A stretch of 39,080 nt of DNA from Chara braunii (GCA_003427395.1 BFEA01000032.1:2721900-2760979); one strand, 5' to 3'. Shown: positions 19,380-30,543, numbered from the stretch's first letter. Translations and numbers: made by a program. The notes: generated from the letters alone by a model not told the origin.

Positions 19380-20320
19380 TTACCCTAACAAACAACCCTT
19401 TCTGTTGAAAATCCCTTTGCTACCTTCCTTCCTTTTAGTCTAGCTTCCCCCCCCTTCGGCTCACTGTGTAGCTATCGAAATCACTCCTTCCCTCAATAAA
19501 AAAGTCCTAACACACTGCTATAAGCAGCCACCCCCTTGCCTTCTCTCCCCGCCCGCCAGTACTGATCCGACCCTAAATCCATCTGGCTAAGAGACAACAA
19601 TCCCCCAATACCGCCTCCCCCCTCCAAGGATAACACCTCCCACCTTGTGAAACCCTCACGGGGGGAGGCTCTAACCCTCAAGGAAGACCCCACACAGCAA
19701 GCCACAATTACGCCCCTCAAGACCAGGAGTTGAGATTTGCAAATAGAGAAAGCCAATCCGAATCAAAAATTACCGCACGGTGTTATGATTAACAACCATA
19801 AGGTTTTGAAAAAATACTGCAGTAGCCTACTTTTAGGCATCGGAGATCAGAACAAGTTTGTATCAGAAATCAAGAAAAAAATCAAGACCATAAGATCGAT
19901 GGTAAGGGAAAACTATTGAGTGACAAAATTTACGAGAAATTATACGAAATTTAGGTTTAGGTATCCATAAAGGATTTTTGAATCAGATTCCCAAACCACG
20001 GTTTGAGAAACGTTTAACAAAGATGTAAGGCACGGAAAAGTTTAAGAAAATATTTTCAGAAAACCATAATATCGAGAGGATCCACCAACGGAAAGCTAAA
20101 TCAGATCATCACCATTAGAAAGAAAATTCAGAATTACAACCTAGAAAAACAAACGAGTGAATTCATAATAGAGAAAACAAAATTCAAAAGACCTAATTAG
20201 ATCATCATCCTTTGGTAAACATCAAGGGCATGCGGACGTTAAGAATCAAGAGAGAGAGGGCAAACAGGCAATACAAAGTCAAACAATCAGAAAAACTATT
20301 GAAAACGAAACCCTGAGATC
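19380..20320. other. No recognisable gene
   Basis: A C-rich first half, then A-rich DNA (19,740-20,300) with only short frames. No repeat or motif is recognised. Confidence 0.5.
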
Positions 20321-21070
20321 ATGTTGACGTGGAACCTTTTTCACCCGCAGCAAGCTTCACATGAGATGGCGATGTCCTCCTTCCTCCTTGAAGCGATATC
20401 CTCTATGAAGAGTCCTCGAAAAACCCCTCTGCCTCCCTTTCATCCACCTACCATCACTCGAACCAACCCCCACCACCTTCGGGAGGGAAACATCAAGCCC
20501 CCCTCCATTTGCCGGCTAGAACAGCTTCAGCTGCCGACCACAGTGTCGACGCCAACAACAAAGGTATCAACGGTCATCCACAACTCTACAAGGTACTGGA
20601 TGGTGAAGTAAAGCCTCGTCGAGCCCGTCAAGGAGTTACCTCAGGAGATTCAAGCCCTCAGCAGAACCCTGTCTGCCACCTTACGCAGCGTAGACGAAAG
20701 AGAGCGGAGGAAACTAAACTACCAGCCATGAACCCTCATGTGCCATCGCCAACCTCTCCTCACGTGGCGCCACCACGATGCATCCTCGTCACCATCGTTC
20801 TCGTCGTCCTCCGAAAACCCCAAGCCACTCACCCACCTCACCTCCCTCCCCCAATATTGCAGCGCGCCGCCGCACTGCACCCTCCATCCCGTCGTTGCTG
20901 CCGCCTGACGTCACTTGGTCCGTCCGCGTGAACGGGGCGCAACGCTCCCGGTCGTGCTGCGCCCCCGACCTCCGTAAACGCACTTGTCAAGTCCCCACCT
21001 GCAGGTTAATTCCAACATGGCTCGCAGCAACATCAAGCAGCAGGGTTGTTACAGCCTTTTCTGTACATTT
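20321..21070 (+). other. Weakly coding-like segment, Pro/Ser/Arg-rich frames
   Basis: Overlapping plus-strand frames (20,321-20,611, 20,509-20,931 and 20,778-21,080) are open, and one other frame reads EIQALSRTLSATLRSVDERE, a coiled-coil-like stretch of the kind seen in gag-type proteins. Frames do not join without shifts. At best it is a broken retroelement gag; it may be noncoding. Confidence 0.2.
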
Positions 21071-21166
21071 TCAGTCTTAACCAAAGTCCTGAGGAACTAA
21101 CATTGGGAACGACCTCAGAGTATCATCTCGGAACTGACCGCTTGCTTTACAATTTTTATTCACCTA

Positions 21167-21240
21167 GTCCCATCTAGATTCGAACACAGGTCTGCACTTC
21201 AACAATTAAGGTGTGCGACAACTCAGCTACGCCAGTTGGT
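21167..21240 (-). repeat. tRNA-derived SINE head, copy 1
   Basis: The minus strand has an A-box-like TAGCTGAGTTGTC, an anticodon-arm-like TTAATTGTTGAAGTGCAG and a near-consensus B-box TGTTCGAATCT. The acceptor ends do not pair, so it is not a working tRNA. Confidence 0.6.
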
Positions 21241-21312
21241 ACCGGCATTGTCATGGAACCAGTCACAACCCCGATATCAGATAACCCAAAACCATAGTAT
21301 TTTGTTCGCCCG

Positions 21313-21386
21313 TTTCCAGTGGAGCTTGAACTCAGGACTGTATTTCAACAATTCATAGGTGTACCAACTAGGCTACAGTAGCCCCC
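21313..21386 (-). repeat. tRNA-derived SINE head, copy 2
   Basis: The minus strand has an A-box TAGCCTAGTTGGTAC, an anticodon-like arm with TTGTTGAAATACAG and a B-box-like TGAGTTCAAGCTC. It is about 145 bp from copy 1 in the same orientation and shares its layout. Confidence 0.6.
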
Positions 21387-21394
21387 TTGATATG

Positions 21395-22555
21395 AGACTA
21401 AAAATAAAAATAAGAATAAAATTTAGAAAAATTTGAAAACAAAAGGAAGGGGGAGCAACCCATGGCATCTCCTTCGTCCTGCCGATTGGACCCACGGTCG
21501 GGACCAACAATAAAACTAAGGACGAGCAGTCTCGTCGGACCCTTTAACCCTTTGATTCCTTCAAGTTGCTCCACCGCTCTATCGTTGCCTGTCGTTGGCC
21601 TTAATCCTTATCCCTCCATATTGAAAATCCAATATCGTAACCAATAGCACTAAGCCCAAGGCCGATTACAACAAAAACGATTTTTAATATAAATGGCTTT
21701 TGTGTTGTATACGGCTTACCGAAACGCCCCAAGGCCTCAACTTAGCTTTCCGGTCGAGCCCACGACCGCCGAATCCCGGCACCCGCCCCACAAAGGGTCC
21801 GATTTTCCTTATAGTCGTTGTGGCCGTCGTGCACGCCGCCCATTACGCCAAAGTCATACCACCGTAAGGTCAATCAAAATGCCTTACCGCGTCGTGTATT
21901 AAACGAATCCATGTCCCTTCAAATACAATTTTAAATAGTCACCCCTAAAAATGTCACGACAATGATGGTCAAACCTGACGTCGGCCATAGGAATGTCGTC
22001 TTTGTGCGTGCACATGCGCCATAAACATGCACGCACAAACAAACATATCAGCCAAAGAGAAAAATAATTTAAACCTAGTTTAATCAAAACAATAAGTCCA
22101 CTGACAATTGTATCGGTTCCTTTACATCAACAAGAAAAATCGTGTGCGCCTTAAAACCACGCGCCCACGCACCCCTTATTTTTCCTCTTAACTAACGGTT
22201 GGTTACAAAGAGAAAACTGGTTGCGGCTCACGTAGCTCACCAAATTTTCGTATCCAATTTTTAATTAAAGCCTTTGTTTCTATTATTTGCAAAAACCAGG
22301 GCAAATACCCTTGTAAGGGTATTCTTGTCGACAGCGCCATAATGGGCAGGGTGCGAATGCTCAACGCATAGGGGAAACCATTTTGTGTTGAGCTAGAACG
22401 TGGAATGTCCTTGACAATAAACTCGAATTCCAGGTTCAGGACCAATGTCTCACCAATTAATTCAAATAGCAAGGATGAGTGTGCGCATTATCACGATTGT
22501 CGCGAAAATTATGCGCGCTCACTTTCACTTAGCCATCATGACCACGATAAAATAA
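21395..22555. other. No recognisable gene
   Basis: Frames at 21,462-21,647 and 21,693-21,902 are short, with no motif. The rest is AT-rich spacer up to repeat copy B. Confidence 0.4.
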
Positions 22556-22559
22556 AAAA

Positions 22560-25470
22560 AGTTCAATCAGTCAAACAAAGAGGTGTGATATCAGACGATC
22601 ACTCTCACAACAATATCGTGGTTTGTCCATATGCATTCACACAATACACAGACAATCACCAAGGCTCAATCCATAATTTTTCATTCATACATGTGATCAC
22701 ACTAAGTTTGAACAACAACATCGCACGCACTAAGGGAGTCAACTTTACCATTCCATGTGCCTCATACCATGCCTTATGCACATAAGCCCCAACCATTTTT
22801 CCACCATCCCACAACAAAGACATTAAGTCTTTAAAAATGATCATTTAGAAAGAAGTCTGAGTGAAAATCCTAAAAAATATAAAAACCCACAAGGACTAAG
22901 GTCTTAGGTTGAGATGCAGAAGCAGGTAAGTTGCGTCGTAAACCGATCTATTATCAAGGGATAACAGAAGTGTGATCCTTTGTAGGATCAGGCAGAACAA
23001 ATCGAACCTTCAATCGAATACATAGATTTGCATCACCATACATGTTAAAAAAAAAACCATACTATGTTTAAAACAAATAAAGGACATGCTTCATTTGTAG
23101 CCTAACTCCTCTACTAACTTTTCTCTCTCCTTTCTCTGATTGGAACCAGAGGTTATTGGAAATTTTGGCAGCATTTCCCCTAGACCGGGTGGATTGCCAA
23201 ATTTCTCATAGCAGAAAATAATCTAACTTTTCAAATTTCAGAAAATTTTGGCAGCGCTTTCCGTAGGAAAAATGTTAAAAAAGAAAATTCACGAACCCCT
23301 AAAAACTAACTCTTGGATATTTGTAAAAATTTCGGTAGCGTTTCCCATTGGAAAAGGAGGCTGCCAAAATTTATGCAAAGTTGAAAATGCGAAAGCAAAA
23401 TACAACTATACTTCAGACTAACTTCTGGCACTCAGTTGATAGTTAGAACTGTAAATAGTCTACACGATCTTTCTTTTGAATGTGGTATCGTGAGCTAACA
23501 TTAGTCCTAACTTCTAGTAAGGTCAGTCATATTTCATCTCAAGTTTCCCTTCAATCATCTATCTTACCTGTCTGTAGCTCCAACACTCAGCGAGCATCTA
23601 AATCAACTAAGTTATCGAAAAAATATCCCAAATGATAAACCAAAAACACACACACAAGTGAACACAATAACATCCTCTCACTAACCTTCAAGTTTCTTTC
23701 CAGATCATATAGTTTGTTTCAGTCTCACGTTAGTACCTTTTTACCCTTCCTTACATAAGGCATAAGATCAGACAACCCAACTTATGGGTATGACTAACCT
23801 GCCTAAATCACATGACTAAGACACACCAACTTATGGCATGACAGACTTTTGCCTAGACGATTAACATAAGGCGTATGACCAGACCGCGCCAACTTATGAT
23901 GAGGCTGATCAGGCTTAATATTTGTCATACACAAATAACTGAGTTGCCTCAACTCATAAGGATTTCAACCTTTGTCTGAACAAACGACAAAAGACATATG
24001 ACTAGAACACACCAACTTATGGTGTGACTAGCCAGTCTAAACAATGACATATAGCATAAAACTAGATTACCCAACTCATGGGTAGTTCAACCTGCTTAGA
24101 CAAACTACATGCGAGTATGACTGAACAACCCCCAACTTATGGGTCCGTCCAACCTCCGCAGCACAACTACACTCAACAGGTAAGATCACACCTTCATTCT
24201 CTCTTCCGACATATGGTACGGTCACTCCAACTTAGGGAGATCCCCAACCAAGTCTCAATTATGTTTAAAAAATAGTCCAGTTTTGTATTATCTTTCTCAG
24301 CATCTTGTTTCATCATGGGCATAGGACTGAACTACCCAACTTATGGATGAGTCCAGCATGTCCAAAGTTACCTTTCAATTTTATATTCCAAATGTTATTT
24401 ATTTTCTGTTTTTGTCTTCTACCGAACTATATGGTTAAATCTCCCAACTTATGGCGCCTAGCCTACCAATGATATACATAATACATAATTATATCATATT
24501 TTATGCTCTGGTTCCACTTATGTTCACAACTCATGACTTTGTCACATCAACTTATGGTGCGACTAACCTATGTCTGTGTCCCCCTCATAAATAAACATAG
24601 AACCGAACATAAGCACTTAGAATGCGACCATCTTTGTTCAATAACCAAAAGAAACAGGGATTTTGATTACCCTATCCATGGGTCTCATCCTCCGTTCAGA
24701 AACCCCAAGAAAAACACGCGACTGGACTGTCCAACTTATGGAGCGTCTCAGCCTATAAAAGTCAAGCAAACAACCCATCATACAAAAAGGAAACACAACA
24801 CTGAGCCTATGCACTTATAACGGACTCAGCCTTTGGTTAACCCGGTCAAACGCAGGCAAAACCAGCCTTCCTCCCGTCTTCCCTCATTCATTCTGTTTGA
24901 ATTCATACAAATAATCTGAATTCTCACACATACTTATTTGATTAACTTTTAAGATGAAGTAATTAAATTAAAACAAATAAAAGTAGTAAGTTGTCTTAAT
25001 CATACCTTCAGAGTTTTCAGACATATAAAGAGTTTTATATTTTAGGGGATGGGATCACACGCGTAAAACGATCATTATATATGTTCTTTCCTTGCCTCCA
25101 GAACCCCGTTTAGGTTTCGACAGATCTCATGCAATCGGTGGGCTAACTTCCCACAAGGTCTTCCTGCGGATTACGGGTTGCAATCCCGCCTTCCGCTTTC
25201 CTCTCCGAACCAATCAGACTAGACTTAGAGTTAGAAGGGCAGAGATAAAGGTTATTAAGTCTCTCAGATACAAGAAGGGTGCTCTCAAACTTGCGCGAGA
25301 GGGCCTTGTAAACTTCATTCGTCCGAGGGTCCCGCAATGGTGGCAAAAAAAAGCAGTAGAAATGGTTAAATCACAGCCAGAACGTAGAGTACCAGCCCCT
25401 GAAAGTCGTCCAAGTTGAAGCAGCAACCCTCCTTGTAAAGCCTGATCACCCCTTCAAGTCATACCACCAT
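22560..25470 (+). repeat. Hairpin-array repeat, copy B
   Basis: Colinear with 2,090-4,830. Matching anchors are ACGATCACTCTCA (22,596), GGTCTTAGGTTGAG (22,901), GGGATAACAGAAG (22,958), the GGCAGCATTTCCCC module (23,167), the hairpin array (23,770-24,840), TGCAATCGGTGGG (25,130), GGTTGCAATCCCGCCTTCCG (25,177), the TTAGAGTTAGAAG block, CTCTCAGATACAAGAAGG and GCAATGGTGG (25,335). Several match copy A closely, yet the array core is different. No long reading frame is present. Confidence 0.75.
23770..24840 (+). repeat. Array B: hairpins with CCA-ACTTA-TGG core
   Basis: About 12-14 units carry ACTTA (or ACTCA) as a 5-nt loop inside complementary arms. Clear cases are CACACCA/TGGTGTG (24,008-24,026), TACCCA/TGGGTA (24,068-24,084), ACCCA/TGGGT (23,775-23,789), GTCACATCA/TGGTGCGAC (24,541-24,563), outer GGACT/AGTCC around CCA/TGG (24,324-24,354) and outer CTGAG/CTCAG (24,801-24,829). 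Arms differ between units while keeping complementarity. Position within the repeat matches array A. Confidence 0.75.
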
Positions 25471-25704
25471 TCCCCCTTACCAAATCGCAGCTATGCAACC
25501 TCGAAAAAAACGCTTTCGAATAGAGCACACCCCCATGTTGTGTGTCCGAAATTGGATTTAACGCGGGTTTCGCGTTAAAAAATTCAACGCTCGTTGAATT
25601 CGCGTTCAATCCCCGTTTGAACGCGCATTGGACGGGAAAAAACGGGTTCCGCAATAATTTTTTTCCTAGGCTAAACATAATCGAAAAAAAAAAATAAAAA
25701 AAAA

Positions 25705-25739
25705 TGGGGTCGTAGATCGTTTCGAGGTCTACGACCCCA
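25705..25739. repeat. 16-3-16 hairpin, copy 2
   Basis: Arms 25,705-25,720 and 25,724-25,739 pair around TTC, with 13 Watson-Crick pairs, two G-T pairs and one mismatch. The arm reads TGGGGTCGTAGATCGT. Poly-A lies before and an AT-rich tract after. Confidence 0.8.
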
Positions 25740-25904
25740 TATTTTTATTTTTATTTTTTGAGCTTTTAATATATTTTTAAAAAATCAAAAACATAAGCAC
25801 AATGAAAAAACAAAAGCAAGAAATGACACGTCTTTTTTTTTTTGGGTTTCACAGAGATTTTTTAAGGGCTTAAACAAAAACAGAAAAATATATATATATA
25901 TATA

Positions 25905-25939
25905 TAGGGTTGTAGATCTTTCAAAGATGTACAACAAAA
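25905..25939. repeat. 16-3-16 hairpin, copy 3
   Basis: Arm TAGGGTTGTAGATCTT, loop TCA, second arm 25,924-25,939; 12 of 16 pairs hold. It and copy 2 share the following A/T block ATATTTTTAAAAAATCAAAA-like, so they look like a degenerate tandem pair about 200 bp apart. Confidence 0.65.
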
Positions 25940-26182
25940 TATTTTTTTTTTATTTTTTTTATAACCTCGTGTATTTTTAAAAAAATCAAAACCATAAACA
26001 ACATATTTTTTGGCCTGCATGGCTTAGGTAATCTTGCTGGGTAGACTCCCTGTTGGGTAGACTCCCTGATTTGGCCTGCTTCGTTCATTGTTGTTGTAAC
26101 CACCACCATCAGATCATTTGTGATCTGATGGCTGGGAAGCACTCTGCCGTGATTTCCAGTGGGAGGTCTCTGTTCTTTTTTG

Positions 26183-26435
26183 TTTTTTTTTTGCCTTTCT
26201 CCTGTTTTCTCAGCCCAGGAACTCGTAATGAACCTGTCAGGCCGCTGCCACTCAGTGTCACACTGGATCGGCCACACTCCAATCCGTCTGCTAATGGGAC
26301 CATGCCCCTGGGGTGTGGTCCCATTAGCAGTCCGATAGAAGCGTGGCCGATCCAGTGTGACACTGAGTGGCAGCGGCTAGACAAGTTTATTACGAATTTC
26401 TGGGCTGAGAAAACAGGAGAAAGGCCAAAAAAAAA
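26183..26435. repeat. Long foldback (about 120-bp arms)
   Basis: Arms 26,183-26,302 and 26,316-26,435 are inverted copies around a 13-nt centre. Landmarks: TTTCTCCTGTTTTCTCAGCC with GGCTGAGAAAACAGGAGAAA, and CTCAGTGTCACACTGGATCG with CGATCCAGTGTGACACTGAG. The inner perfect part is CTGCTAATGGGACCA with its complement. A solo third copy of the centre (GCTAGTGGGACCATGCCCC) lies at about 26,801-26,819. No ORF of note. It is a MITE-like or head-to-head duplicated element. Confidence 0.9.
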
Positions 26436-26565
26436 AAAAAAAAAACCTGACAGCAGTGATCCGGACACCCTCCATATACTCCGTGATTGAAGGAGGGCTC
26501 CACCCAATGAGATAATTGGACAACAGCAAGTAAAATGCTGAAAATCTTCTATCCAGTGGGCTAAG

Positions 26566-26594
26566 GCCGACCCCAACCTCGTTTGGGGTTGGCC
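26566..26594. repeat. Short hairpin
   Basis: GGCCGACCCCAA pairs with TTGGGGTTGGCC (one G-T pair) around a short loop. It has no T-run after it and is not evidently a terminator. Confidence 0.5.
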
Positions 26595-27230
26595 ACACCC
26601 CCAACCGATTGAAAAGATTCTGGCGGGAAGCTGTCTTTGCACGGGCATGCCCAGTGTTAAGGAGAGGAGGAGGGCAACGAAGATTTCCTTACTTTTTCCA
26701 GTAATACATGTAAAACACTGACCGTGGGATCACGAGTACTGCACTGCAGGATTTGGGTCACTCAACTGCCACACAAACTCTTTTCTATCCTATCCGGTTG
26801 CTAGTGGGACCATGCCCCTGGTGCTTGTCTTCTTTTTTTTTTCCGTTGCAACGGGAAATAACTTTTTTTTTCTTTTTTTTTAAACAACGGGCCCAGTGCC
26901 CAAGGCTGATATTATCAATGAAAATGTTGAGGCCGGGGACCTCACAGTCTACCCGGAGTGAACCCGAAAAACAGCTGAGAACCGGGCTCACACTGCTGTC
27001 TGGTCGAAATTGCCCTCAATACTGGTAGGGTGATGGTCCTGAGTGCTGGTCACACTGAGGTAGGATAGTAGGGACAGGGGGTGTGCTGGGAGTATTAACG
27101 TGGGGATGGGTAGTGTAGGTGGCCTATCCCTGTTGCTACGAGCAATCACCATGGGTCTGGTCCTTGGCCTCTACAACACCCTGGGCTTTCAAAAAAAAAA
27201 AAAAAAACAAAGAATGGATCTTCTGCTAGA

Positions 27231-27340
27231 NNNNNNNNNNNNNNNNNNNNNNNNNNNNNNNNNNNNNNNNNNNNNNNNNNNNNNNNNNNNNNNNNNNNNN
27301 NNNNNNNNNNNNNNNNNNNNNNNNNNNNNNNNNNNNNNNN
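27231..27340. other. Assembly gap (110 N)
   Basis: An uninterrupted run of N. It directly follows ATGGATCTTCTGCTAGA, a near-copy of the word repeated at 17,189-17,208 and 17,527-17,546, so a repeat probably caused the assembly break. Confidence 0.99.
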
Positions 27341-27504
27341 GATTGTCTTTTGTGCATGTGGTGAGTAGAAGCCCTTAGGGCCACTGCACGTATTCCTAAA
27401 AAAAGAAAAACGAGAAAAAACAGAAGAAAAATGAGAAAACAAAAAAAAAAACGGGAAAACAAAAGAAAGAAGAGAAACAAAAAAAAAAACGAGAACACAG
27501 AGAA

Positions 27505-27570
27505 TTCGTGACCCATAACTAAGCTGCACAGACTGCCACAGACCTGAATTCGAATCCAGACTATATATTC
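27505..27570 (+). repeat. tRNA-derived SINE fragment (plus strand)
   Basis: ACAGACCTGAATTCGAATCC near 27,538-27,557 matches the B-box end of the SINE heads at 21,167 and 21,313. A-box match is poor. It is followed by CAGACTATATATTC. Confidence 0.45.
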
Positions 27571-27929
27571 TCGGGCCACACAAACAGTTTCGAAGTTGCT
27601 GCTCCACGAAGGGTCGTTGTTAACTCGTAGGGACCCTTCGGAAATGAGACTGGACGACTAGATTGCAGCCTTTGTGAAAAACAAAGGAAAAAAAAGAAGG
27701 AAATGCATCCACATGCACACGTATGTGCTCCCAGTCTTGGGGTGTGTGGTGACCCTTACTTTTTTTCCCTCTTGCTGTTTGAATTTCGGGAGGGCGGGGC
27801 AAGTTTGGCCACCCCACCCTCTTAGCAGGGGTCAATTTGTTTGTTTGTTTTTTCGTTGTTTTTAGTGTCTGGGCGCGTAGGGCCACGTGTCCGAGGCCCA
27901 ACGCGCCGGTTCCGTTTTTCAAAATTCAA

Positions 27930-28101
27930 CGGAACACCCCCGTTTTCACGTTAAACGCGATTTAACGGGGGGCCCCAGGCGCGTTGAACGGGTTCAACGG
28001 CGTTGAATTTTGCAGCGGAACACCCCCGTTTTCGCGTTAAATGCGATTTAACGGGGGGGCCCAGGCCCGTTGAACGGGTTCAACGGCATTGAATTTCGCC
28101 C
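27930..28101. repeat. 86-bp tandem duplication with internal palindromes
   Basis: CGGAACACCCCCGTTTTC starts at 27,930 and 28,016, and the following about 86 bp are nearly identical. Each unit has CCCCCGTT...AACGGGGG and GTTGAACGGGTTCAAC inverted repeats. Related TTAACGCG/TTCAACG words occur at 25,555-25,640. Confidence 0.85.
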
Positions 28102-28141
28102 GTTCTCCGTTCATAGGACACACAGCCCCCATGCTCTACTA

Positions 28142-28970
28142 GGAGTGGTAGCGAAACTGCAGCACTGCTTAGTCAAAATCAGTAGGTCAAAGAACCCGAT
28201 ACAAGTTTCCCAAGGCTTAGCAACAACAACTTGTTGCATCCTCTGAAAACACAACAGTATTCGGCAGCAATGACAACTTCAAAAAGTTGTCAAAAAGAGA
28301 TTAACAATCCTTTTCGCAGATTGTAGCAGCACTTGTGCCCACAATATCAAGTTCATAAATCAGCAACACCAACACTTCGAAGACACAGGAGTCCGGATCG
28401 ACAACAACGTCGAACTAAGTAAACGAATGGCCGCTTTGATTTACGGAACCAGGCAACATCCAAACCACTGAACTCCATTTAGCGGATGACCGAAACGATC
28501 GTATGGACAATGCCAACATGACATTCTTTTGTGCTCTCTCTATTTTATTCTAAGAGTGCCTTTTTTTTTTTCACTTTTTTTTTTCTCTCTCTCTCTATCT
28601 TTCTCCCTTATCTCAAGTGCTCTTTCCGCTTGTTTGCTCTGTTTCTCTCTTGATCTGCCCAAGAGGCTTTGCGCACTTCGGTTGCGTCTCCCTTTCTCTG
28701 TGGTGGCGGCTCTAGCGACTTCGTTAGTCATAGTATGGTGGGGTCGCAACATAGGGACTGGTTTCTATACCTCTCTCTACTGTTTATCACTTTTTGGTGC
28801 AACCTGTTTTTCCTTAAAATCTTAGTTTCTTCTACAGTCCGCTCTCTCTTTTTTCTTTTTTGTTGTTGTGTTCTCCCTTTACCGTGACTCCATTTCATGG
28901 CATCTATCATTTACTTTTGTGTTGTGGTTAGGCTTCCGTCTGAAGATCCTTGCCTTTTTGAGTCGTGTTT
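28142..28970. other. No gene; upstream of the ORF1/gag relic
   Basis: 28,142-28,520 is AT/CAGCAA-type DNA resembling 16,020-16,300 in style. 28,529-28,970 is pyrimidine-rich with TATTTTATTC and CTCTCT runs, possibly the 5' leader or LTR of the retroelement that follows, but no paired copy is present to define ends. Confidence 0.35.
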
Positions 28971-29081
28971 TGTTAGGTGTTTTACCTGTTTCGTAAAGGA
29001 ACTTGTTTTTCGACTCCCTACGTTAAGATCCGACAACGTTTTGAGTATCTGTGTTTGTGTTCTCCCCTTTCGCTAAGCGTA

Positions 29082-30543
29082 ATGGCGGATGACAGTCAAT
29101 TCTCTCCTATAGAGAGGGGATGTTATCATTGTCGGCAGCCAGGTCATTACATCTACTGACATTGGCAGGATGACCTTATTTTTGGCACCCCGGTCTCTCG
29201 CTATAGCGGTGAGGCTTCCTTCCCTCCTTCGCAGGCTGCTCCCGGATCGTCGTTTGTTCCTTCAGCGCCACCTCTTCGCTTCGGTCCACCTCAGTCTTCG
29301 CCCCCAACGGCGTGTCTGCTGTACCGTACGAACTTCAGCCCTACGATCCCGCCTCCTGCAGGGTCTTGGGCGCCTCGCCCTCGTACGAATGACGGTGAAG
29401 TTGTTTTGCTTTTGAGAGAATTGGTCAACGATTGAAGGGAAGAGAAGCATCACCGTCGGGAGGAAGAGGAGCGGCGACTCAGGGAGGAGCAGGGAAGGAT
29501 TGTCAAGGAAGAAGAGAAGAAGCACCTAGAAGAAGAAGCACGTGAAGCGGAGGGGGAGAGAATGGCCAGAATGATTAATTCCAAAATGGAGGAGTTGGAC
29601 AAGCAGTACCAGGCTAGGTCAGAAGAAGAAAGCAAGAAGATGTGGAGGGAGATGGCGATTTCCGAGCCTGTTCGGAGTAAGAAGGGTAAGGAAGTTACCG
29701 AGGATGGTGACAACTGCAAACGAGTGCAGAGTGAGATAGAAGGGTCGCCTCCTTTCCAGCCTGCGCACGGCCGAATCTACCAAGGTTGGGGGAGCTCAAA
29801 TTGGTGGCCTTGATGTGGGTTCGCTACTTATGGAGATCGACAACGTGAAGCGCTCTCAAGATTCGCAATTCGGGGTTATGAGGCGCATGATGGATTTGGT
29901 GGAGAAGCTCAGTTCCTCTATTCCCTCTTCCTGTGTTCCCAATCCCATTCATCTCGATACTTCCATCCCCTCTCATCCCCCTCCCCCCCTCTCTTCCCCC
30001 CCTCCTCCTCCTCCACCCTCTTTTGCTGCACCTCAATCTTTGAACCCTCCCCCTGCCTCTCCTCCACCTCCTTACCCTTACGCTCAAAAGAAGAAGATTC
30101 CAGACTCTCAGGCAAACTCTTCCAGAGGACGCCCTCAGGATAAGACTCCCGATGGTAATCGCTTCTGCGCCAGGTTGGTGGATATGTTTGCCTTTGTGGA
30201 GGGCAATTCTGTTAGAAGAAGGACGCCGATATCCCCTCCTAGACACATGGTAGAGGAGGAACCCCTGGGGTTTGACAGGGTCATACCTGGGAAGAAAGTG
30301 GATGTGGCGTCATCAGGCAAAAAAGGACGTGTCAAGTATGTGGAAGATCTTAAGAAGGAGCTTCTCAATAAGTCCAAGTATCAACTCGAGTCTCTGTGTA
30401 AGGCTGACAAGATCAAGTATCACAATACGAAGCAGGCTTCCGCTGATTTGGCCGAGATCCGTCGTGATGCGTATGGTGACCAGTCTATGGACGAGGGACT
30501 CCACAACATTAAGGCTGATGTTCAAGAGGAAAACCTCTCCTAA
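29082..30543 (+). pseudogene. Retroelement ORF1/gag relic (zinc knuckle, coiled coil, SAP-like)
   Basis: ATG at 29,082 opens MADDSQFSPIERGCYHCRQPGH, the first three ligands of a CCHC zinc knuckle (C-x2-C-x4-H). The fourth Cys is lost, and TGA follows at 29,157. The same frame resumes with Pro-rich sequence, meets TGA at 29,433, and continues as a Glu/Lys/Arg-rich coiled coil (about 29,436-29,720). Near 29,762 coding sense shifts by one base; the second frame runs to TAA at 30,543. It holds a Pro-rich linker and a C-terminal KYVEDLKKELLNKSKYQLES region that looks like a helix-extended-loop-helix (SAP-type) fold. This is the expected RNA- or DNA-binding partner of a retroelement RT. Two stops and a frameshift mark it as dead. 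Its RT partner may be the relic at 31,370-32,640. Confidence 0.7.

Larger units (their letters stand above)
25520..28141. mobile_element. Possible TIR-bounded element, composite
   Basis: The left end reads TAGAGCACACCCCCATG and then TGTGTGTCC. The right end, reverse complemented, reads TAGAGCATGGGGG and then CTGTGTGTCC. Both ends are followed inward by AACG/TTAACGCG-rich DNA. This suggests terminal inverted repeats about 2.6 kb apart, but the interior holds other repeats and a gap, and no transposase is seen. No target-site duplication is evident. It could instead be two solo copies in opposite orientation. Confidence 0.35.

Noticed and set aside
21167-21386. Functional tRNA genes
   Set aside because: A- and B-boxes are present, but acceptor stems do not pair and copies recur as truncated 3' fragments, which fits SINEs.
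2090-25470. Copies A and B as the two LTRs of one giant element
   Set aside because: They are in the same orientation, but their arrays differ in core and overall divergence is high, with unrelated insertions between them. Newly formed LTR pairs should be near-identical, and no terminal TG...CA or primer-binding site was found.
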